Assembly (NCBI GenBank): GCA_000783305.1
Contig: JROE01000014.1
Coordinates: 29,755-93,754 of the forward strand
Length of the DNA stretch: 64,000 nucleotides
Source: Sphingobacteriaceae bacterium DW12
GTDB taxonomy: Bacteria > Bacteroidota > Bacteroidia > Sphingobacteriales > Sphingobacteriaceae
Reading direction: 5' to 3'
The position numbers were made by a program, and so were the translations under genes. This document shows positions 44,443 to 51,929 of the stretch, one piece after another; positions within the stretch are counted from its first letter, which is position 1, and each line of letters opens with the position of its first letter. The notes under the pieces are model-generated. The model had not been told where the DNA came from. It made no database searches and saw only the letters and a list, made by a program, of their open reading frames with translations.

Positions 44443-45438
44443 ATGACGGTTAGAAAAGACATCTATAGTATCGCGTTAACGATATTGCTGACATCAAGTC
44501 TAATGATGTCGTGTATTGGATTGAAAAACACGCCCATACAAGATCAGTTATTGTCCAGTAATTGCAATCAACACAATGCATATTCCTACACTGCGGATAA
44601 AGTACCACCTCCTATCCATGAGCTAACATTGGACGCTTCTTTGCGCACAAAATTGAGCTTTAAAAGTCTGAATATGGCAAATGCCATTGGTGCATTGGAT
44701 TGGATATCGCAGTATATCAAATTACAGCAGGAAGTATTGCGACGTCCAACCGTAGAAAATAGACTAGCCGTAATGGAAATCAAGCAACAAATCGACCACC
44801 GTATCAACCTGTCCTCTCTTGAAGTCTCTGCCGTATCGTCAGAATTGGATTGCGAAGAGGAGCGCACAAGTCAGGTAGCCAATTACCTAAAGGGTAAGGA
44901 GAACGATTTCGAAACCAAACTTACTGTAGGTGCTATTGTGGTGGGGGCATCAGGTGCTGTCTCTACGGGTGTGCTGATTACAGATGATAAAGCGGCCGAT
45001 TACGTAGGGTTGGCTACTGGGGTCACCGAAGCTACGCTGGGTATGATGATGCTTTTTAATAAACGGACTACCGACTTCTACCACGAGCGCAATACATTAA
45101 AAGAAATCTGGGACGGTGAGGAAACATCTGCGAGCTTCCCCCCCTCAGTATGGTACTACCTCAAATACTATGACCCTAAAGATGGTAAGAAATCATCCGT
45201 ACGCAATCAAATCATCACCAAGTGGATGACATTCGGACAGATAGACAACGATGATGATGACAGTAAAAAACAAAAACTAATAGAACTGTACTTTGGTAAG
45301 GGTGGACGCTACTCAACCGAACAATTGGAGAACAGGGCTGATATGTACGACCAGTTGGAATCGCATATCAACCTCATGAAACAAGATCTTAAGGGGTTAT
45401 CCGTCGAGCTTGATGCCATCGTAGCAACACGACCATAG
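44443..45438 (+). CDS. Hypothetical lipoprotein
   Basis: 331 residues. Signal peptide with lipobox-like MMSC, Cys24. Helical middle part, then two Gly/Ala-rich hydrophobic stretches (VGAIVVGASGAVSTGVLI and YVGLATGVTEATLGMMML, about residues 160-205) that could be a membrane hairpin, and an acidic patch (DNDDDDSKK). I do not recognise a family. It ends 5 bp from the stop of the convergent LysR gene. Confidence 0.65.
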   Translation: MTVRKDIYSIALTILLTSSLMMSCIGLKNTPIQDQLLSSNCNQHNAYSYTADKVPPPIHELTLDASLRTKLSFKSLNMANAIGALDWISQYIKLQQEVLRRPTVENRLAVMEIKQQIDHRINLSSLEVSAVSSELDCEEERTSQVANYLKGKENDFETKLTVGAIVVGASGAVSTGVLITDDKAADYVGLATGVTEATLGMMMLFNKRTTDFYHERNTLKEIWDGEETSASFPPSVWYYLKYYDPKDGKKSSVRNQIITKWMTFGQIDNDDDDSKKQKLIELYFGKGGRYSTEQLENRADMYDQLESHINLMKQDLKGLSVELDAIVATRP

Positions 45439-45443
45439 ATCGA

Positions 45444-46364
45444 TTACTGTGCAATATAAGCGTCAGCATTAGCCATTACCTTCCTAAATAACCCCTTGAT
45501 ATGGTCTATTTCTTGTTGATGGCTATTCTGCTTGCGAGTGCCAAAATAAAGGGTATTTGTCAACTTCTTACGACCTTCCCAAATCAGCTTAATCTGGCCA
45601 GAATTCAATTCTTGTCGACACAGAAAGTCTGGAATGACAGCTACGCCCGTACCACCACTTAAACATCGGACAATGGAATTAAGATTAGGTACGATATAGT
45701 TCGGTCTAAAATCAGGTTGCTTATCGAAATTGAGTTTCCAAAAGCGCAATAAGTGCTCCATATCCCCGGTAGTACCGTACCACTTTTGGGCTTTCAACCA
45801 ATCCGCGATCTCCTCGATATTGGCTTCCTCTTTTATATGTTCAAAATAGCTGGTATCGACTTGGGGCCCTCCTACTAACACAATCTGCTCCGAAGAAAAA
45901 GCCTCGTGCTCAATGCGAGGCGAAATACCCTTTTGAGGGGTAATAATCAAATCTAGGATACCTTTGTCCAGTTGGTCTAGCATCTCTGGATACTCTCCAA
46001 AACAGATGATAAGGTTGAAGGGTAATGTGGAGACGTACTGCTCTAGGGTAATCTGGAAAGTTTCAAAGCACATGCCCACACTGATAGTTGGCGTATGTGC
46101 TTCTGTACATCGTTGAAAGTTCTTCTCCACCTCTTCTAATTTCACCAATGGGTCGACAATAGCATTGAACAATACTTTTCCACGCTCGGTGGGCACCATT
46201 TTACGACCAGTACGATCGAACAATTTATAGCCTACATAAGATTCCAGCGAACTCAAATGCAGACTAACGCCTGGTTGGGAAATGAAAAGTGTCTCCGCAG
46301 CTCCTGTAAGCGTCCCCGTCTTATAGATTGCCTTAAATGTGCGGTACCATTCTAGATTGACCAT
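45444..46364 (-). CDS. LysR-family transcription regulator
   Basis: 306 residues. N-terminal winged helix (YRTFKAIYKTGTLTGAAETL, FISQPGVSLHLSSLESYVG, LFDRTGRKMVPTERG) and a C-terminal type 2 periplasmic-binding-like sensor domain. It is divergent from the mdaB-like gene, the usual place for a LysR protein that controls its neighbour. A quinone, an electrophile or the redox state would be a plausible signal; inferred only from context. Confidence 0.88.
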   Translation of the reverse strand: MVNLEWYRTFKAIYKTGTLTGAAETLFISQPGVSLHLSSLESYVGYKLFDRTGRKMVPTERGKVLFNAIVDPLVKLEEVEKNFQRCTEAHTPTISVGMCFETFQITLEQYVSTLPFNLIICFGEYPEMLDQLDKGILDLIITPQKGISPRIEHEAFSSEQIVLVGGPQVDTSYFEHIKEEANIEEIADWLKAQKWYGTTGDMEHLLRFWKLNFDKQPDFRPNYIVPNLNSIVRCLSGGTGVAVIPDFLCRQELNSGQIKLIWEGRKKLTNTLYFGTRKQNSHQQEIDHIKGLFRKVMANADAYIAQ

Positions 46365-46384
46365 GAGCTATCATTTATATAATA

Positions 46385-46436
46385 CAAAGGTATAACATAT
46401 CTTATTTTTCTGATAATTATTTCCTTCTTAATTTTG
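46385..46436. promoter_or_regulatory. Divergent promoters of lysR and mdaB-like genes
   Basis: Minus-strand TACCTTTG (46392-46385) and plus-strand TAATTTTG (46429-46436) both fit the TAnnTTTG -7 box. Between them ATAA-N6-TTAT (46392-46405) is a candidate LysR-type inverted site. No clear -33 boxes. Confidence 0.4.
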
Positions 46437-46497
46437 TATCGAAGCCTTTGACAGGTATGGAACAGTGGCTTCATCACATTTCAAAAATTATATAAGG

Positions 46498-47112
46498 ATG
46501 AAAAAAATACTTATTATCAATGCTGGACAGCATTTCGGACATTCAGGAGGAAAATATAACGATACGATAGCGGAGGCTACATTTGATTTTTTCAAAAATA
46601 TGGACGATATAGAGGTTCAAATGACACGTATAGCAGATGGCTATGATGAAGACGAAGAGGTCCGAAAGTTTGTATGGGCAGATTACATCATCTACCATAC
46701 GCCTATTTGGTGGTTTCAGCTACCGTTTGAGTTTAAAAAATACATAGACGTCGTCTTCACCGCTGGTCATCAAAAAGGGATATACAATAGCGATGGGCGA
46801 TCATCGAAAAATCCTACAATCAACTACGGTACAGGCGGAGCATTAGCCGGTCGGAAGTATCTATTGACTACAAGCTGGAATGCCCCTCAAACTGCCTTCA
46901 CCTTGCCTGGTGAATTCTTTCAAGAACGCACCGTAGATGATGGTCCTCTTTTTGGCTTCCATCGTATGAATGCCTTTGCATCATTGACGAAAATGGAGGG
47001 GTTTCATTTTCATGATGTAGAAAAGAATGCGAATATGGCACATGACAAAGCTGCTTACCTCAAACATTTAGGGGAGGTATTTGCCAAAGAACTTGAAGCT
47101 ACATTATGCTAA
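46498..47112 (+). CDS. mdaB: MdaB-like NAD(P)H:quinone reductase (flavodoxin fold)
   Basis: 204 residues from the ATG at 46498, which has AAGG just before it; a GTG at 46465 is less likely. Flavodoxin_2 fold: KKILIINAGQHFGHSGGKYND, the FMN/FAD-loop YHTPIWWFQLPFEFKKYID and LLTTSWNAP. E. coli MdaB has the same length and the WW-x2-P-x2-F-K motif and reduces quinones with two electrons using NADPH. The next gene is a YgiN-like monooxygenase, the same pair as in E. coli, which suggests a quinone/quinol redox cycle. Confidence 0.85.
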   Translation: MKKILIINAGQHFGHSGGKYNDTIAEATFDFFKNMDDIEVQMTRIADGYDEDEEVRKFVWADYIIYHTPIWWFQLPFEFKKYIDVVFTAGHQKGIYNSDGRSSKNPTINYGTGGALAGRKYLLTTSWNAPQTAFTLPGEFFQERTVDDGPLFGFHRMNAFASLTKMEGFHFHDVEKNANMAHDKAAYLKHLGEVFAKELEATLC

Positions 47113-47125
47113 TAATTCACTAAAA

Positions 47126-47413
47126 ATGAAAATATATCTAACAGCTGTGCTTATAGCCCACCCCCAACATCGCGAAAAACTCGCCCTCTTGCTCCAAGAT
47201 ATGGTTCAGCAAACCCGTGAGGAATCAGCCTGCGAACGTTACGATTTGCACCAGGCCATAGATGACCCAAATGTATTCGTCTTTTATGAGATATGGCACG
47301 ACCAAGATGGGTTGGACATCCACAATGCACAACCATACATCAAAAACTTTCAGCGTGTGGCTGACGATTTCTTGCAAGAGCCCGCACAAATTATTCGGAT
47401 GTCAATGATATAA
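47126..47413 (+). CDS. Quinol monooxygenase-like ABM-domain protein (YgiN-like)
   Basis: 95 residues from the ATG at 47126, 13 bp after the mdaB-like stop. The ABM ferredoxin-like fold is seen: KIYLTAVLIAHPQHREKLALLL, REESACERYDLHQAID, VFVFYEIWHDQDGLDIHN, with the conserved E-x-W and H residues. YgiN of E. coli oxidises quinol back to quinone. Cotranscribed with the reductase. Confidence 0.82.
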   Translation: MKIYLTAVLIAHPQHREKLALLLQDMVQQTREESACERYDLHQAIDDPNVFVFYEIWHDQDGLDIHNAQPYIKNFQRVADDFLQEPAQIIRMSMI

Positions 47414-47460
47414 GAGAATGCTGTGTGGTCATTAAATAATCCTGGTGGGACACGTTTTCA

Positions 47461-47507
47461 AAAAAAAGAAAGCCTTGCTCGAAATTTATTTTGGAGCAAG
47501 GCTTTCT
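47461..47507 (-). terminator. Strong terminator between convergent genes
   Basis: AGAAAGCCTTGCTC (47467-47480) and its exact 14-bp complement (47494-47507) with a 13-nt loop. On the minus strand it is followed by seven U residues, so it ends the SusCD/GH30 operon; on the plus strand it may also stop the mdaB-ygiN transcript. Confidence 0.85.
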
Positions 47508-47531
47508 CTTGAAGTACGTCTAAACCAACTG

Positions 47532-48866
47532 CTACTGTGGTGTCACCGTTAATACGGCTTTGTCAATTCCAGCAGTTAAATCGACCGTCAAGACGTATGT
47601 CTTGCCGTCAGCGAGAGTCTTGCCTGTTACAAGCCCAAGATTGCCCGAATCCCGACCGTTCTTTCCATCACCTATAAAAATAATATCACTGGTGGTGCTG
47701 ATAGCCGTCCCACCAAATTCACCACCCCAATTTTTCTGATGGAAGAATTTAAAGTTGATGTTGTCGGTTTTGATGGTTTTATTGCCCGTTACAGTAATCT
47801 GGTATTTCTTATTTCCGATAGGCGCTAGACAAAGGGCTTTATCCGTATTCCAGCCGACTTGATTGGCAGCAACAGATGGTTTCCCGATTCCTTCACCAAT
47901 AATCCAAATGGCACCTGTGCCGTCTGCCTTCAAACTTGCTAGATTACTGCCATCCATTGCCTCCACTATGAGATACTTATTCGGAAAATTGGCCGTAACC
48001 CGATATTTACCAGTAACAGCATGGAAAGTCCATTTTCCAGTATCGTCCTTTTTGAAATAATCCGGATCCATCCACCATTCGTCAATTCCTTCGATTCCAT
48101 CCACGGTCACCAACTCGCCTTTGGTCATCTGGAGTTCGGCTTTGAAATTATCATCATTGACTCGACTCATCACACTTCCATTAACTGCATAAGCGATGAT
48201 GAATGGTGAAGCGCCAAAGTTAAAGGTGTTGAACGAGATGGTGTAGGTACCGGACACCGAATTAGAAAACGGAATTTGATTGACCGAGCCCAGTGTTACA
48301 CTGTTATTTTCCCATCCGAAGGTTAGCGGGTTCCCTTGCTCACCTACTGCTTGTGCGGATATATATCCCTTCACGGCATACGGAAAATTCTGGGTAACGG
48401 CATAACTATTGGCGGCTATTTTTTCCATTCTATAACTTTGATTGTCCGTAACCAGTGTTAGATAGGGGAAGTCCGGCCTTTTTAAAACCAAGTCATACGC
48501 TTGCTCGACCTTTGTCTTACTGATATTTTGCAATACAAATTTGAGGGTGGCGGTACCATCAGGCACATCCTTAAAGTATGGGATATAGACCTTACCCATA
48601 TACGCTCCATTTTCCTTAGTCCTGATAACAGTCTCTGCAACCAAGTCATCTGTATAGTATAGCTGTACCTTCACTGTGGAGAGAGGCACTGCGGGATCGG
48701 AGACATTGACCTTAAACAATAGACTGTCGCCAAACTGCGCTGTTTTAACATCTGTTTGAACGGATAGCACAGGTGAACCCTTGGGCAATTGATCGTCCTT
48801 TTTGCAAGATTGCCAAAGTCCGAGGGCGGATATTAAGGCAATTCCAGTGATTAATATTCTTCTCAT
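47532..48866 (-). CDS. Surface glycan-binding lipoprotein of the GH30 locus (DUF5125-like)
   Basis: 444 residues. Lipobox WQSC with Cys21. N-terminal Ig-like domain (about 30-130), then beta-rich modules; the C-terminal part (FHAVTGKYRVTANFPNKYLIVEAMDG, GNKKYQITVTGNKTI, KTYVLTVDLTAGIDKAVLTVTP) resembles the repeats of SusE/F-type and DUF5125 surface glycan-binding proteins. In Bacteroides beta-1,6-glucan loci such a protein is encoded beside a GH30 enzyme. It would hold glycan on the cell surface. Last gene of the operon, 11 bp after the GH30 gene. Confidence 0.75.
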   Translation of the reverse strand: MRRILITGIALISALGLWQSCKKDDQLPKGSPVLSVQTDVKTAQFGDSLLFKVNVSDPAVPLSTVKVQLYYTDDLVAETVIRTKENGAYMGKVYIPYFKDVPDGTATLKFVLQNISKTKVEQAYDLVLKRPDFPYLTLVTDNQSYRMEKIAANSYAVTQNFPYAVKGYISAQAVGEQGNPLTFGWENNSVTLGSVNQIPFSNSVSGTYTISFNTFNFGASPFIIAYAVNGSVMSRVNDDNFKAELQMTKGELVTVDGIEGIDEWWMDPDYFKKDDTGKWTFHAVTGKYRVTANFPNKYLIVEAMDGSNLASLKADGTGAIWIIGEGIGKPSVAANQVGWNTDKALCLAPIGNKKYQITVTGNKTIKTDNINFKFFHQKNWGGEFGGTAISTTSDIIFIGDGKNGRDSGNLGLVTGKTLADGKTYVLTVDLTAGIDKAVLTVTPQ

Positions 48867-48877
48867 GTTATCTTATT

Positions 48878-50380
48878 CTAATTGGTCCAACGATATGAAA
48901 CCACGGATTTTGCTGGAACCTCATAACTAAAATGCTTCTTACCATCGCTCAACGTTATTTTGCGCTGCTCAGCAGAATTGTTCAACAACACTGCAGCATA
49001 GCTCCCATCCTTATTCTGAAAAGCGCTATACGTGAGTCCTTCGGCTGTATATCCACTGGTTGCTATCCGCGTTGCGCCAGGCTTGACTACTGCTGAGAGA
49101 TGCCCAACAATGTAGTAGTGCGAATTGCGTGTAATCGTCTTATAATTGGCACTATTGATATCTACCGCACCATAGCATGTCTGGCACCCACCATCACGGT
49201 TGGGACCTTTCTCGGTATCCAACATCAGATTCCAGACGATGACAGCCCTACTCCAATTATTAACTGTACCCAACGCTACTTCGCCCATATCCTCCATTAG
49301 CCTTTTTTCAAGATTACGACCATCATTCCATTCACCAATTGACGTCTCTGTAAAAATGAGTTCTTTATCAGGGCGCTGGCTATGAATATCCAATAATTCA
49401 GCTTTATCTCCACCATAATTGTGATAAGCGGCACCGGTTATGAAGGCAGCAGCCTCAGGATCATTATACATCTTAATTGGATAATCATTTTGATCCGCGA
49501 CATTGTCATAATTGTAATTATGGTCAAATGCATAAATCTGGGTAGTCAAACCTGCCGCTTTGAGTTTAGGTCCAAGTGCTTGCTTGACAAACGCTTGCTG
49601 CTCTTGCCAAGTCATATAAAGAGAAGCGGAGTTGCCTCGGTTCAAAGGCTCATTCTGTGGAGTGACAGCCGCCACTTTGATTCCTTCCGCTTGGAAGGCC
49701 TGCAACCATTTTACAAAATAGGTGGCGTAGTTATCATAATGCGCAGGATTCAACTGCCCACTTGTCCACGAATCATGGGGCTTCAGTTCGGTCAGATTAT
49801 TGACCTTCATCCATTTTGGAGGTGTCCATGGAGAGCCTAGAATTTTGACGGAGGGATTAATGGCCAATATCTCCTTGAGTACAGGTAAGATATATTTCTT
49901 TTCTTCGTTCTGCAATCCGAAGTTTTCAATCCCCGGTGTATCCCAACAGGTATACTCACTGAGTGAGAAGTCTGAACAGCCTATTGCAATGCGGATGTAA
50001 CTCATACCCATACCGTCTTTTTCGGAAAATGTTTCGGTCAGAAACTTTGTTCGGTCAGCCTGATTCATTTTCATCAGATTATAACAGGTGGAGCCTGTAA
50101 TAGCCGCTCCAAAGCCATCCATACTTTGGTATTTAATGGAAGGATCAAGCGTGATTGTATTGGGCGACATATTGGATTTGTCGCTAAAATCCTTGTATAG
50201 GCGCTCAAAATCTTGCGACCGGTTGGTAGTAGTCACATACAGGGTTACATCCCCATTGTCTTTCTCTTCATTACCCTGAGAGGGGGTATAGCTATCTCTA
50301 TTGCAAGATGTGGTCGCTAAGATGCACGACAGCAAAAGCGTATATATCATAGGTTTGTTGTATTTAACGTTGTCATTCAT
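48878..50380 (-). CDS. GH30-family glucanase lipoprotein (probable endo-beta-1,6-glucanase)
   Basis: 500 residues. Lipobox TTSC with Cys26; Met11 is an alternative start. The GH30 barrel carries the acid/base Glu244 in TPQNEP and the nucleophile Glu345 in FTETSIGEW, with QSMDGFGAAITGS near residue 85 and a C-terminal beta-sandwich side domain (AAVLLNNSAEQRKITLSD). The neighbouring DUF5125-like protein and SusCD pair match known beta-1,6-glucan loci, so subfamily 3 activity on beta-1,6-glucan of fungal walls is likely; glucocerebrosidase- or xylanase-type activity cannot be excluded. Likely surface exposed. Confidence 0.85.
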   Translation of the reverse strand: MNDNVKYNKPMIYTLLLSCILATTSCNRDSYTPSQGNEEKDNGDVTLYVTTTNRSQDFERLYKDFSDKSNMSPNTITLDPSIKYQSMDGFGAAITGSTCYNLMKMNQADRTKFLTETFSEKDGMGMSYIRIAIGCSDFSLSEYTCWDTPGIENFGLQNEEKKYILPVLKEILAINPSVKILGSPWTPPKWMKVNNLTELKPHDSWTSGQLNPAHYDNYATYFVKWLQAFQAEGIKVAAVTPQNEPLNRGNSASLYMTWQEQQAFVKQALGPKLKAAGLTTQIYAFDHNYNYDNVADQNDYPIKMYNDPEAAAFITGAAYHNYGGDKAELLDIHSQRPDKELIFTETSIGEWNDGRNLEKRLMEDMGEVALGTVNNWSRAVIVWNLMLDTEKGPNRDGGCQTCYGAVDINSANYKTITRNSHYYIVGHLSAVVKPGATRIATSGYTAEGLTYSAFQNKDGSYAAVLLNNSAEQRKITLSDGKKHFSYEVPAKSVVSYRWTN

Positions 50381-50395
50381 GGTTTCGTGATATAG

Positions 50396-51916
50396 TTAAT
50401 ATCCGGGGTTCTGTACAAGATTTGGATTCTGGTCTATCGCCGATTGTGGTACAGGTAGACGATAAGAATTAGCATCAAACGGATAGGCCAAGGCTTTACG
50501 TCCGGGGTCTTTTGCAAAAACGGCATTCATAACCTCTTCCACTTTATTGAGTCGAACCAAATCGAACCAGCGCTGCCCTTCGAAGGCTAACTCCAAGCGA
50601 CGCTCTTTTATCAACGCTGTCAACATGGACTCTTTACTGGCTTTGGCGGCATTCGTCAGTCCCGATAATCCAGCACGAAGACGTATACGGTCTATAATAG
50701 CCGCTGCTTCAATCAGATTGGGGCTGGCCTGCATGATCAGCGCTTCTGCTTTAATCAACAGCAAATCAGCATATCGCATTTTGATAATGCTACTATGTGC
50801 CGACCGTAGCTTATACATGAAAGGATAATTGGCCATAGGGTAGTAATTGCTCCATTTCGTGGTGTAATACACGATAGATTGATTGTATCTAACCTGATCC
50901 CCTTCATCTTGATAGGCCTTGATGAGATCCCTGGAGGGGGTCACCCATTTGGCCCAAGTGAAATTGTTATCATAATTGATGAGATCCCGACCAAACATCC
51001 AAGTAGCCCAATTGCCACCTCCAGGAAAAAACTGCGCCTCCAAAATAGACTCTTTCGTATTCCGCATTTTGGTATCGGTATTGGCAGCATTCATACCAAA
51101 TAGATCGGCAAAATCCGTAACCAGATCAAACCCATCAACAGCAAGGGCATCACAGTATTGGATGACCTTTGCATAATCACGTAATGGCTTCTCGGCATAT
51201 ACCTTGGCTAGTAGTGCCCGTGCCACAGACTTACTAAACTTGGTTTTGTCTGCTGCGTTATTGTCAGGTGCATATTGCAATGCTTCCAAGCAGTCCTTTT
51301 CGATTTGCAAATAAGCTTCCTGCTCAGTGGATTGTTTTGGAAAATAAAGGGGATATACTTCCTCTATATTTTCGCCGGTGATATCTGGAGCCTCAGTGGT
51401 GACAACCGGTATAGCGCCGAAGATGCGAACCATATCAAACATGACCAAAGCTCTAAATATCTTGGCCTGCGCGCTGATGGTGTTACGCTCTAGGCTAGAA
51501 AAGGAAGCATCGTCCACGCTATCCACATGGATGATCAATCTATTAGCCTTACCAATATCCTCCAAATAACGACGCCAGTCTCTATTGACGACAGAGTTGG
51601 ATCCTTCTATTGCGTTATTTTCAAAGGGAAGTACTTCTGCCCCTGTAGTACCAGCATACCCATTGTCAGCATGAGACTCGCCAATAAGCAATAAGTCTAC
51701 GTACCAATGCTCTTGCCGATCACGCAGTTGTTGGTACAACGTGGTGAGGTAGCTCTTTGCTTCCTCTTTATTCTTGAATACTATTTTATTGCCGGATTCG
51801 TCCACTCCTTGGGTCACATCAGAATAGCGATCCAAAGGATCTTGTACCAATGAACAGGAGGAGATCAACACCAGTAGACTGCTTGACAATAATGCTGTTA
51901 TAACTTTCGATTTCAT
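50396..51916 (-). CDS. SusD/RagB-family outer-membrane glycan-binding lipoprotein (locus 3)
   Basis: 506 residues. Lipobox ISSC with Cys21. SusD features: AKIFRALVMFDMVRIFGAIPVV in the N-terminal half, LIKERRLELAFEGQRWFDLVRL and YRLPVPQSAIDQNPNLVQNPGY at the end. Between SusC (13 bp) and GH30 (15 bp). The ligand is probably beta-1,6-gluco-oligosaccharides, by context. Confidence 0.93.
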   Translation of the reverse strand: MKSKVITALLSSSLLVLISSCSLVQDPLDRYSDVTQGVDESGNKIVFKNKEEAKSYLTTLYQQLRDRQEHWYVDLLLIGESHADNGYAGTTGAEVLPFENNAIEGSNSVVNRDWRRYLEDIGKANRLIIHVDSVDDASFSSLERNTISAQAKIFRALVMFDMVRIFGAIPVVTTEAPDITGENIEEVYPLYFPKQSTEQEAYLQIEKDCLEALQYAPDNNAADKTKFSKSVARALLAKVYAEKPLRDYAKVIQYCDALAVDGFDLVTDFADLFGMNAANTDTKMRNTKESILEAQFFPGGGNWATWMFGRDLINYDNNFTWAKWVTPSRDLIKAYQDEGDQVRYNQSIVYYTTKWSNYYPMANYPFMYKLRSAHSSIIKMRYADLLLIKAEALIMQASPNLIEAAAIIDRIRLRAGLSGLTNAAKASKESMLTALIKERRLELAFEGQRWFDLVRLNKVEEVMNAVFAKDPGRKALAYPFDANSYRLPVPQSAIDQNPNLVQNPGY

Positions 51917-51929
51917 GACTCTTTCTGTT

